DNA from: Icerya purchasi
Taxonomy: Eukaryota; Arthropoda; Insecta; Hemiptera; Monophlebidae
Assembly (NCBI GenBank): GCA_039619475.1
Contig: CM077115.1
Span: forward strand, 154,851,774 to 154,915,773
Reading direction: 5' to 3'
Length of the DNA stretch: 64,000 nt
The position numbers and the translations under genes are program-made. The notes below the pieces were generated by a model, which did no database searches, was not told where the DNA came from, and saw only the letters and a program-made list of their open reading frames with translations. Positions 22,465 through 32,856 of this stretch are shown piece by piece; positions within the stretch are counted from its first letter, which is position 1; the number at the start of each line of letters is the position of its first letter.

Positions 22465-22520
<56 letters not shown>
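22079..22520 (+). mobile_element. Tandem dimer of a (TA)n-bounded 310-bp repeat
   Basis: The segment 22079-22155 is repeated at 22389-22465 (period 310 bp), both ending CTTAAAGTT followed by a TA tract. The complete unit (22174-22465) starts ctagctgattcggcgaactt, closely resembling the CTAGCTGACCCGGCAAACTTCG-type start of microsatellite-associated interspersed repeats found across arthropods. The first unit is 5'-truncated. The TA tracts (22156-22172, 22466-22520) separate or follow the units. No coding capacity. Confidence 0.65.
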
Positions 22521-22524
<4 letters not shown>

Positions 22525-22630
22525 ATATTTATGTTGTTCCTAGTTATTGAATTCAATTTGATATTTTTGTCCTTCGAAATCATTAGAATTCCACGAGGAA
22601 TCCTAAGAACAACGTAAAAACATTTAAACT

Positions 22631-22978
22631 AGGGTGACTACCCAACCGGAATAAGCTGGGAATTTTGTCTTAAAACTGGTAAAAAAAAGTAAAAATAGTC
22701 AAAAACGATATTTTTTTAATAAAAAAAAATCATTTGAAGCGAAAAATGAATGCATTTTTTACTGCACTTACTCGAAATAAATTAGAGAGTTCTGTTTTCT
22801 TCATATAAAATACGCTATGGCGGTCAAATATTGTCAGTAGTAACAAAGAAATTCTATTCTTCTTTTTGTGCAATTCTAGTAATCAGGGAGTCGGCGGGTG
22901 AATTTGGACCGGGAAAACTGGGTGGATTAGGACCAGAAAAACCGGGAATTTAAAAATTATATTTGACTGGCCACCATG
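22631..22978. mobile_element. MITE family A, copy 2
   Basis: About 348 bp, the second copy of the 10107 element. It starts AGGGTGACTACCCAACCGG and ends TTGACTGGCCACCATG, and TAAACT flanks it on both sides (22625-22630 and 22979-22984), a probable target duplication that may extend to 8 bp with one mismatch (TTTAAACT/TGTAAACT) if the element ends two bases earlier. It has two rather than three of the 26-bp GGATTTGGACC(G/A)G-type units. Confidence 0.8.
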
Positions 22979-22984
22979 TAAACT

Positions 22985-23946
22985 CTTTCAGAATAATTAT
23001 AATACGAAGCGCCGAAAAGTGCTATTTTTGTCCATTAGAAGAATCGCGGATGTATGTTTATTTTGTCCGCATTTTGCATTTCGATTGATAATATATACGA
23101 TTTCTGTGCGGATTGCGGGTTTGACTCAAAAATTGCGTGTGCTGATAAAGTAACTAATTATTAATTGGCTTGGAAGCAAATTTAAGTACGAAGGGAGATT
23201 TTTTCAACGATAGCTATTTGTATACAGAGTTATCCATTTTTTTTAGCAATAGCCTACAGCAACATGTGGATTTAATTTCAATGTTTGTTTTAATTAGAGC
23301 GGTGAATCGTGATTATTGTAAAACGGTATTTTTGAATACGTATGTCGCTTTAAAAGATCTCATTTTGAGTTGTTCGTATTTTTGCATCCAGTTGTCGATA
23401 AGTCATCATATTTGGCGCGCTATTATTTATGCTGTTAAGCCGTGGTAATTTTTTCAAAAAGAAAAAAAAAAGAAATTTATCATGTAAATGCTAATAATTA
23501 TGGTATTGTATAGAAGCATGTAGAGAGCTACTTTGAAAAGATCTCATCTTTGTTTTTGTTCTCCGTTTTTAGTGTACTCGTCTTTTGTTTATTTTTATTT
23601 TTTGGATTTTGCGTACACGCTCAAACGGTATGTTTGATGAGGAGGGGGGAATCTTTAAATTCTGATAGGTCTATAAGATGAAGGAACAAAAACTTTCGAA
23701 AGCAACGTAAACAAGATTTTGTAGCTTCGACAGAACAATATTCAGCAGCGATATTATTTCCCTTGTTTACTGTAGGAAACACACAATACACAGCAAATTT
23801 TTCACAACAAATTAGAAAACAACAACAGAGTTTCAATTTATGTCCGTTTCCACTCGTGATTCGCAGAGATGCGTTATCCGGATGGTAAAACTTTGCACGC
23901 TAATTGTAGTTTAAAAAATGTATATTAGAAAAAAGAAGGTAAATCT
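22985..23946. other. No recognisable gene
   Basis: Small frames only, none with a motif. Confidence 0.55.
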
Positions 23947-24000
23947 GAAGAAGAACTGAAAAAGAACTGAAAAAGAACTGAAAGAGAACTGAAAGAGAAC
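23947..24000. repeat. 12-bp tandem repeat
   Basis: Four to five copies of a GAACTGAAAAA(G)A-type 12-bp unit, with a shift from AAAAAG to AAAGAG in the later copies. Confidence 0.8.
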
Positions 24001-25303
24001 CTATAAAGAATGGTAGTAAATTTAAAATGCGTATCTGAATAAGAGTGCAGATAGACTAACGTCAAAATCGCGTATGTAGGAAAAAATTTTTAGTCTGTTT
24101 GAACGCTAGCGTCACAGTATGCGTCATCCGGGGAGAGAACGAGTCTGATCATTCTGACGGGTCGCTGAAATTGTTTAATCGATGTTACGCTCCGATGTCG
24201 CGAAACCAGTTGATGAACACTTTTCGTCTAGTAAAAACTCAGTCAACCGTCATTGACGCAGTTCTAACAGGTCAGTTAAGCCACGGTCCGGTTGTTGTTT
24301 GTAGAGTGTTATGTAGCGAACTGTCTGTTACAGCGCCGAGCGTGTGAGCTGTTGATGCAAACGATTGACGCGCGAAACCGTCGACCAGCGGAAACGGGCT
24401 TAAAGCGTACATGTTCGTCGCTTGGAACCGCTCAAAATGAAACTGGTTTGAGTTCTATTCGCTATTTGGCTGTTGCACGTATTTTTCGTTGCTGGCTGGA
24501 TGTCAGGTGGTTTTTCGATTACACATTAATTATTTTCGTGCGTTAGACTATTTTGATTCCCGAGAGGTATGCGATGAAACTGATGGGGAAATTTTAAAAT
24601 TGACGAAATTTGTGGAGTTGAATTTATTTAAATGGCAAAATCAAGAGTCAGTTTTTATCAGCATTATTGGAAGGAATGGTCACTCGAAAATCACGACTTT
24701 TCCGATCTCAAGAAATATGTTGTAATAGAGTTGTATTTGTCGATTCCATCTGCTTAGTTGCTTGCTTGTGTCTGTTCTCAGTGTCCTGCTTCGAGACGAC
24801 CAACCTATTACTCAATATCGGTTGCGTTTGACGTTTTTATAGTGCGACAAATAGCCATTTGGGAATATTTTACGCGCGGTAGAATGTAGTGTTTGGTGTG
24901 TGGCGACGCTCTGCGCTGCCATAAACTGTAAGCTCTTATCGGAAATGTTGATGAATGCGTGTTGTTATATTTTTCCTAAAAAAATTATATTTTACCAAGT
25001 TTAATCCCCGTAGGGAATAATTCCTGCATTTTTAAAATGAATCTACTACCGGTCGCGCCCTATATTGAATATTTAAAATTTAATTTTTTCATAGCGTTAA
25101 AATAATAAGTTTCCGTGTGAAAACAATGACGATGCCCCGTTGTAGAGGTAATTATTTCGTATTGGCAACTGACGAAATCGGTAAAGAATGTGTTACGGAA
25201 CGTGTCATGCGTGTATGAGGCACGCCCATGGTGTTGTATAATTAACGGCAGTAATTCCTTTTAACACAGAATAACTGATTACGAACTTGTTTAGCTACAA
25301 TTA

Positions 25304-25305
<2 letters not shown>
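24001..25305. other. No recognisable gene; locally higher G+C
   Basis: About 24080-24540 is richer in G+C and CpG than its surroundings and free of recognised repeats. Two 82-84-codon frames overlap there in different phases. No splice-consistent coding exon was found, so a host regulatory or noncoding exon role is only a guess. Confidence 0.45.

Positions 25306-25360
<55 letters not shown>
25306..25360. repeat. (ATT)n microsatellite
   Basis: About 18 perfect ATT units. Confidence 0.95.
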
Positions 25361-25363
<3 letters not shown>

Positions 25364-28300
25364 GGAACTTGCGCATTGCTGCGTTTAGTAGTTTGGATAA
25401 TACTTATAGTTACTGCTCGGTTTTTATTTATTTATTGTTTTGTTATCTTATTTATATTGCGGTTAACCGGAGAGGACCAGCAGTAAAAAGGGAGCATGGC
25501 CATATTAATATTTTATTTCTTTGAAATGTATAATTCCCCAAAAAATTTCCCCTGCGAAAAAACCCAATAAAACGGGATTTTCACACTTTAACACAGATAG
25601 ATCTACACGGACCAAAAACGGTTAACAGAATAAGTCCAAAGAAAGAAATTACAATGTTAATATCATTTAAATTACAACGGATGGACGAGGTGGTCTCAAT
25701 ATGACTAGCATGGAATGCTGGATTAAAACACTACTGGTAAGCGGACTTCATCTTTAGTACACGGATTTCTTCACGTAGCGGAATAATAGCCGACCAACAA
25801 CTAGCCAGATTATGAATTTCGAAAACTAATAACTGCGCTAAGGCAAATCAGAAATATTTTCATTGCTCGAATTAAGAAAGGACTAATTTCATTTCGGATC
25901 GGTATCAAGAATATAAACACGTCTGAACGAACGAAAGGGAAAATTCTAGCCGCTGTACGAAAGGAAGTACCGAACTTGGATTGTAGAAAACTCAGAATCA
26001 CCACCTCTAGAGATTATTTAGGAAAAAATAAATGTGTGGGACAGGGACATCACTCTTCTTCAGTTTATTAAAAAAAAAAGAAGAAAAATCATTCAAGACA
26101 ATTCATGCGAAGTTTGTAGAATACCAAAACTTTTTGGAAGACAACATAGTACAAGATTTAACGCAGGGCAGAAGAATGTAATTTCCAGCTACTTAGAAAT
26201 GTGGCCGATTTCTGTAGCTCAGTTAATTGTCTACCGAGCTTCGAGAAAATGCTGGTTTTTATAGTATAAACGATTATTGCGACATAAACGTTTTAGAGTA
26301 TCTTAATCTTTTGCGCTCAGTGTTTTTAATTTATCTTTATTCAGATTCGAGTTAATACTATATTTGTATTTAAATGATCATCAAAACTGGCCAAATGGCG
26401 ATAGCCAGACCAAAAAAAAAAGGAAGACTTTGTGGGTTTCAATTGTTTTCAAAAAATAGTACTTTTTTTTTCACGTCGATCAGGTTCAGACCCGATAAAA
26501 CTGTCGTAAACGTTGCATGATTTTTCCAAGTCATGTGCAAAACATAACAGAATTTTCTCCACAGCGTAGGATTAGATATAAAAGAAGTTAAAACCGTAAC
26601 ACGGAGGTTTTGGTAAATGAATTTCATCACTTTTTATCTTCTCATTTCCTCGACACTAGTATTTTTCGCTATCCGTTCCTCCTTTGGTTATTATGTTGTT
26701 GCTAGATAAAAGGTGATTTTTATAAAATTGCATAGATATTTAAACATTACCTTTTTTCGAAAGACCTATCGCTTTTTCAGTGTGCAGGAGAAATATATAA
26801 GATGCTGGCTAAGAGATGGCACTCTATTTTCCAGTAGAGATCATTATTCGTTTTTTTTTTATTCGATTTATTCGTAAAAGAAGTATATTGTTAGCCATTG
26901 CCTACGTTCTAGCTTCCGATACAAAATCAGAATCATATCTGTACTCGAGTCCTAATTTAATCTTTACCGGCGTAATCAGAGGAAATAATTCAATCTACCT
27001 TTGGCCTCAGAGATTCGTTATAGATAGATCCCCCCTCTTTATTATTATTTTTTTTTAACGGTTAGCGTTGAAAAGGTGAATTCAGTTTTTTCCTTAGTTA
27101 TTTTTCGGCCGGATAGTGGTAATCTCAAAAAGATTCGCTAACAACTCGTGCCCTCTGCCACGGGGGAAATAGAAGTTTAGAGATAATGTAATGTATAATA
27201 TTAGATAATAGAAGGAAATCGGCGGTCGCATCGAACGAAAGTGATTCTCGTCGGAATATGAAATATATCATAAATGCAGTTTTGACGTCATTTCGACAAG
27301 GGAACTTTGAACTGGTTGTTTTAAATATGTATGTGTATTTAATTAGATCGGCGCGGTGGAGCAGTTAGGGAGAGCTGTTGTGAACATAGTTTATTGAACT
27401 AAATGCTCTGGCCCACGAGTAGTGCGTATTTTGATTTTTTGTTTATTTCGATTATTTCACGTTCGACGGTTAAAAAAAGGTAAATAATAAAGCGCATAAA
27501 CGTATTGCATTTTTCCATTCGGTGATTTCGTTATCTTTGAAATGAGTTTTTTGATTGATAAACTCGCATTCCGATCAATTGGAAAATTCCTCTCTTGCCT
27601 ATTATTTTTATTGCGCTTAAAAATAGTAAACAGATTGTCTCGTTTTTGTTTTATATATATTTTGGAATTATCGGAAGAATCTTTTTTTTTTCGAACACCG
27701 TTATTATAATAAAACTTGATTTTTTCGCAATCAGCGCCTAATGACACGCGATCCACCAAAAATTCCGTTTGACGCTCTTTTTTTGGATAAGAACTTTTTT
27801 TTAGCATTCCGTAATGTTTGTGATTTTTCAAATTTAAGCATGGTGTTTTAACATTTTTTTTTTGAAAAATAACCGAAATTAATAATTATTATAACTCACA
27901 TTCGAATTAAATATTGTAATGTGTCCATTACATGGCAACTAAAAAAAATTCCGAGAAAAATAAAATAATATAAACAAAACAAAATAATAATAAAAATAAT
28001 TTGGAATGGGCGGTGCGGGTGCGAATGTGCGCGTGCCTGAAACTGTTGTCGGTTGGGGCAGTCAATCCCCGTTCAGCAAAAAAAAAAAAAGGATCTAGTC
28101 CAGCGTTCACAGACGGGAAGGCGGTCTAAATTTGGAAAAAAACCGGGAGAAGATTTTTAGAGAAAATCAGTTGCGTTCTACCTGTGGTCAAGTTAAGGTG
28201 TCTTCTTTGGAAGCATCGAAAATTAACGTTCAGTTTCAGTGGAGCAATCGTGGTCTTTCCAGAAAAGCTGTAAAAAGTGTGTCTATCGGTGGACAAAGTA

Positions 28301-28680
28301 TTCGATATCGTTCGTAGTAGTGTTCTTAAATGGTAAAATATCGAACTTTAGAAGTCCAGTAAGAATTAACAAATCGCGGAACCTGCAGGCCCGAGCTCTA
28401 CGTACGTAATCAACAAACCGCCAACAGAGATACGTAGAATTTTGTTATTAACTTTAATGATTTTGTATATAACACTTGTTGTCGTATACGTAATTTAATA
28501 TTATTGTGTTTCTAACGGTTGACCGGTACCGAAAGATAGGTGTCTGGTTTAATAAAATACATATTAGTTAAAAATTTAAACTGATTATTTACTATAATCA
28601 TAATAATAATAGTAACCGAATAAACTAAATTGAGGATAAAATTTTAAACAAATAAAATCTACGAGACAGAAACCTAGGGG
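25361..28680. other. No recognisable gene
   Basis: 3.3 kb with no supported gene, RNA or bounded element. The longest frame (27457-27831, minus, 124 codons) is Lys/Asn-rich and starts from AT-rich sequence without a family motif; it is more likely chance than a gene. Confidence 0.5.
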
Positions 28681-28783
28681 TTGGCATCTCTGTGGGCTAA
28701 AACTAATTAAACGATAACGTTACATTTGGCATCCTTGGTGGGGAATTAAAATATAACGCCTAAAAAACAACGATAACGTTACA
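28681..28783. repeat. Short tandem duplication with CGATAACGTTACA
   Basis: Two diverged units start TTGGCATC(T/C)..TG(G)TGGG and end ACGATAACGTTACA (ends at 28724 and 28783). An end in ..TTACA followed by T-TGGCATCC..GGTGGGG resembles the junction between an LTR and a primer-binding site, but no LTR pair or gag/pol was found. Confidence 0.4.
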
Positions 28784-28870
28784 ATGTATTATAAAATATT
28801 TTACATTAGACCGGTTCGGACTCACGTTTAAAAAAAAATTAGAAACGCCGATGAGTTAAATGTGATTGCT

Positions 28871-29060
28871 GTCGTCGCGATAGCCTAGTTACTAGAGCGC
28901 TTGACTTCCGTTACGGAGGTCACGGGTTCGATCCCCCCGGGTGACGACAGAACTTATTACAAAAATTAAATAAATAAATGAATAATCGCTAATAATCACG
29001 TGGAAGGCAATGGCAAACCACCACGTATACACCATTATATGCGCGCTAGGTCAGTACACT
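28871..29060 (+). mobile_element. tRNA-derived SINE
   Basis: The first 78 nt (28871-28948) fold like a tRNA: GTCGTCG pairs with TGACGAC as an acceptor stem, an A-box-like TAGCCTAGTTACTAGAG and a B box GGGTTCGATCC (28924-28934) are correctly ordered, and the anticodon arm GACTTCC-GTTA-CGGAGGTC is nearly a perfect hairpin. It is followed by a body with GGAAGGCAATGGCAAACCACC, a phrase typical of insect tRNA SINEs. The 3' end and tail are not clear. Confidence 0.65.
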
Positions 29061-29636
29061 GCAGACACACACGGGACTGCACTTGTATATCGATAAATCA
29101 AACGATTACTAATCAGTTCCGAATGTAGTCTTCTTACGTGTGTACACATTCGTACTGCAAATAATAATTGCCATGAGCGCTGCCTATTCTGGATAACTAG
29201 AATGTACAAATAGGTAGTCACGACGCTCGGAATCAAGCGGTACGATTGAAAAGAAAGTTATGCAAAATATATCTGTTTAATTCTGAATAAATCACAGTTA
29301 AAAAAGGGATCAAAAAAGAACGAAAAAATGCTGAGTAACTCTTTACAACTGTTCTCTGGGTAGTTCGGTCGCGGGCTAATTTTTAAAAAGCCTATAAACT
29401 TGTTACTTTAATTTTTAAAAATTAAGTACGTTTCTACAAGGCGAGCACGCTTTACTGCTATATGAAACCCGGAAATTGTGAACTTTGCTATGTTTATTTT
29501 CTCGTACACGTGCATTCGTCTAATTTATATTCTATCGAAATTCATCTGGTTATTACCATCATCCCGAAAATTCGCAGAGGGAGATGAGCGGTCGACGCAA
29601 GAGGAGTCATGAGCGTGTAAATTTTTTCGCAATATA
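29061..29636. other. No recognisable gene
   Basis: May include the SINE's 3' part; nothing else seen. Confidence 0.5.
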
Positions 29637-29644
29637 CATACATA

Positions 29645-30056
29645 CAAGGCCGTGTCTACGGGGTGGATTTTGGAGGTTAACCCCTTCCCCCCGAGAACTG
29701 AAATAGTTATTATGAATATACAAAAATCTGAAAAAATTCAAAAATTTAAAGTAAACATTGATGATTTTTTAGGGTGTTCTTAAAAGAAAAAAGAAAAAAA
29801 TATGCTCTATATTTTTAGGTACTTCATTAATATTTTATGCAAAATTTTTTATTACGAGTATAATCAATAACATATGGAATTTTTATTAATGTTCATATTC
29901 GAGGTAATTCATTTATGTAAATTATTAATATATAAATCAAAATGATGGAAATGATTAATAGTATGAATATTATTGAAAAATGTATTGTTATTTATAAAAT
30001 AAATACGCGAAGAAAATTTTCACCCTCTCCCCCTCAAAATTCTGGACACGGGCCTG
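29645..30056. mobile_element. hAT-like MITE family B, copy 1
   Basis: A 412-bp element bounded by a perfect 8-bp duplication CATACATA (29637-29644, 30057-30064). The ends are inverted: CAAGGCCGTGTC and, reversed, CAGGCCCGTGTCC. The interior is colinear with 62419-62850. Size, 8-bp duplication and end sequence fit a hAT-type non-autonomous element. The 109-codon frame crossing its right end and the following TA/CA tract is not a gene. Confidence 0.9.
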
Positions 30057-30064
30057 CATACATA

Positions 30065-30172
30065 CATGCATACATATATACATATATACATATAAATATA
30101 TATATATATATATATGTTTATACATATATACATATAAATATATATATATATGTTTATACATATACACACTCG
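30065..30172. repeat. (CATA)n/(TA)n compound microsatellite
   Basis: Repeating CATA, TATACA and TA units; two copies of an ACATATAAATATATATATAT-like block. Since the duplicated target is CATACATA, MITE B landed at the edge of this tract. Confidence 0.85.
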
Positions 30173-30567
30173 AGGGCTGACTTAGCCTCCTCCTCGCTTC
30201 ACTCGTTTACTCCTAGATCCTCTAACTTGTTTGCTTCGGTCGCACCCACGCAGCTTCGTCACTTTTGTTAAACTGCTAAAAATGCTATTCGTACGTTTAT
30301 ATTTTAATTGTTTCCGGCTATTTGATTAATACTGAAATATTTTTCAACTATTTTGTTACAAAATAAAATCAGAAGCAAAAAAAAAAGCGGGGACCGAAAA
30401 GTGATAAATTTGCGATGGGCCCCCTACCGCACGCTTTCTTTCCTGCGTTATCGTGTGACATCTCCTCGAGTAAGTTTTTATTTTTGAACGTATCTTGTTT
30501 AAGTTTTTCCCACTCCTTTCTATGTGCCAAGCTTTCGCCATCTGGCCATTCAACACGAATTGTGTGG
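30173..30567. other. No recognisable gene
   Basis: No gene seen. Overlapping plus and minus frames (30356-30625) run into the tRNA-like sequence and are not supported. Confidence 0.5.
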
Positions 30568-30639
30568 TTCTCATGCCGAGATTCGAACCCGAGGCTCCTG
30601 GGTGAAATCCAGATATACTAACCACTAGACCATATGGGA
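30568..30639 (-). tRNA. tRNA-Glu(UUC)-like, probably a pseudogene
   Basis: Seventy-two nucleotides on the minus strand beginning TCCCATATGGTCTAGTGG, colinear with the highly conserved insect tRNA-Glu. The anticodon arm TCTGG-ATTTCAC-CCAGG carries TTC, and the T arm TCGGG-TTCGAAT-CTCGG is intact with G-T pairs. The acceptor stem has two mismatches (positions 3-70 C/A and 7-66 A/C), and the D stem has one (12-23 C/T), each of which is paired in functional genes. No internal intron. A pseudogene or a SINE head is more likely than a working gene. Confidence 0.6.
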
Positions 30640-31668
30640 ACCTTGTTTAAGTTATTACTTGTTTTACGGGTATTTATTGTGGATAGTCTCCAAATTTAAA
30701 AATTACCCGTATCCGGTGTAATTTTGCACTAAAGACGTTATAATTAAATCGATGGGAATGCAAAAAATTTTGCTCTCGGTAAAATTTTCATTGTAATGTC
30801 ACGATGGCAGTTTTTTAATATCTGAACTACGTAGTAATGCATTCAGTTAAGAAATGGAGTAAAATTGAAAAACACGTATGAGATCCGAACTGACACCACT
30901 TATTTATGCATATCGACGAGTAGTAATAGTAAAATATATTGAGTAATGCATAAAGTCACTAGAAACCATTTATTTGTCAGTACACTCACTTAGCTTATGC
31001 GCGCGTTCGTAATATTTTACAACAAAAAGAGAAAGGCGATACCGTTGTACTGCTCAAAATAGAAATTTACTAAATAAAAAATGAAACGCGAAACGGAATT
31101 AGCGGCGTAAACGACGAATATATTAATTTTTAACGCGAATGATAAATATTGTATAGGAAAAAAACGAATTTATTACCGCGGACTGAAAATAGGTGGTAAA
31201 ACAGCGGCGATAACTGAATTATTCGAATCGAAATACACGAAACGAACTAACGGCATTTCACACGAACGAATAAATGAACTACTCCCGTGAATTACAATAA
31301 GTACACGAAAAATCGCTAATTATCAACAGCTTAATAAAACGGATTGAATCAGTAAATCGATAAAATGGATCGAAACGAAGAAAATTACATGAAAAAATGG
31401 AACGATAAAAAGTATAAAATCAACGATAACTAACGAAGAAAAAGTTAACGCAAAAAAACAATCAGGCCGAACATAATACGCAACTACATGGCGCCATTAT
31501 ACAGTATATCTCGAAGCCAAAACGGTTAACAGCGTCCGTTGCAAATAAAAAAGCTGCCAAAAAATCGCTGGCCACGGTAATTCTAAATTAACATAGTAAT
31601 CTAACTTTATTGTTTCTTAACACCTGTTCCACCACAAATTTAGGTTAATAGTACAGCGATTGTGTTGT

Positions 31669-31672
<4 letters not shown>
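30640..31672. other. No recognisable gene; A-rich strand block
   Basis: From about 31050 to 31470 the plus strand is A-rich (GAAACGAA, AACGAATA phrases), opposite to the T-rich bias of most of the window. No coding or repeat assignment. Confidence 0.5.

Positions 31673-31713
<41 letters not shown>
31673..31713. repeat. (TA)n microsatellite
   Basis: Forms the left border of the element that follows. Confidence 0.95.
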
Positions 31714-31716
<3 letters not shown>

Positions 31717-32085
31717 CTCGCAAGGGGCTGTGTCCCTTGACTCCTCTTGCTTTCATTTCCGCCTCTTTCTCTTCTATACTTTGTATAAAATGATTAAAAT
31801 TTACAACGTTAAAAAAAATAACATAATCACAAAAATCCTATCCTAACATTTTACTTTCATTATATAAAATTAAGACATTTTTTCGTTACAGTTTTCGTTA
31901 CATAAAATTGTGAAATTTTTTAAAGAACAATCACAAAAATCCCATAAAATACAATAAACGTTCCATAAAATTGGGACATTTTTCGTTACATAAAATTAGG
32001 ATATTTTTCTTTTCACAAAATTGGGATATATTTTTGGGACATTTTTTCTAATGAGGGGTAGCCTAAGAATTACGTTGTAATTAAT
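31714..32085 (+). mobile_element. (TA)n-flanked element, copy 2 (full monomer)
   Basis: Starts GGCCTCGCAAGGGGCTGTG, an internal hairpin (AAGGGGCTGTGTCCCTT), continues with CTCTTCTATACTTTGTATAA and several CGTTACATAAAATTGGGACA-type units, and ends GGGGTAGCCTAAGAATTACG then TTGTAATTAATATATA. From about 31735 it is colinear with the right half of the foldback element at 22-576, showing that copy 1 is two half-elements joined head to head. Bounded by TA tracts on both sides; no coding capacity. Confidence 0.75.
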
Positions 32086-32159
32086 ATATATATACATTAA
32101 TTTTTATAATGCGCTCCTGCTCCTACCCACTATATAATACTGGGTAGGGACTGGGACCT

Positions 32160-32190
<31 letters not shown>

Positions 32191-32764
32191 ATAATACTAG
32201 AAACACGTATAGGGGTAGTGTAATCTGCCGGGGCCAGTTGACATGCGTTTAAGTATATTTGTTATTACCGTCTGATATGAGCATTGGATCGGTGTAAGAG
32301 AAATTTTTGATTTTAACCTATTTTTTTAATTGAAAGTTCTGCAACCTCGCCCTTTAACAAAATTATGGGGAAATCCCCCCCGGTATTTCTTAGCTTTCCG
32401 TGTATGCATTTTACACGTACGATTATATAGAAGAACCTTCTTTTTTTTGCAGTTGATATTTATGGCGTTTTTAATGCAATTTTTCAGAAATGAATTAAAT
32501 TTTAACTTAGAAACCAGTCGAAATAGAGAATATTGCAAATAATAATTTACGCGAGTAATTGTCATAAAGCGACAAGATGAAAATAACTACCTTGTGTCAC
32601 GACTCTGTCCAGTATTGTAATTAAGAGCAAGAACATTGTGATCTCGATAGCGGTCAAAAAATTTGATTTTAAGTTTTGAGATGTAAAGTAAATTGCGTTC
32701 ATTCTATTTCAATTGATATTCTTTTAATAAACGAAAGGTCAAAATAAGCAATTGCGAAATGTAC
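32086..32764. other. No recognisable gene; small hairpin
   Basis: A perfect 8-bp stem CCTACCCA/TGGGTAGG with an 11-nt loop lies at 32122-32148, followed by T-tracts (32165-32191). Overlapping frames at 32326-32565 are unsupported. Confidence 0.5.
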
Positions 32765-32765
32765 G

Positions 32766-32856
<91 letters not shown>
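32765..32856. repeat. (TA)n/(CA)n compound microsatellite
   Basis: TA, CATATA and ACACAC blocks over about 92 bp. Confidence 0.95.
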
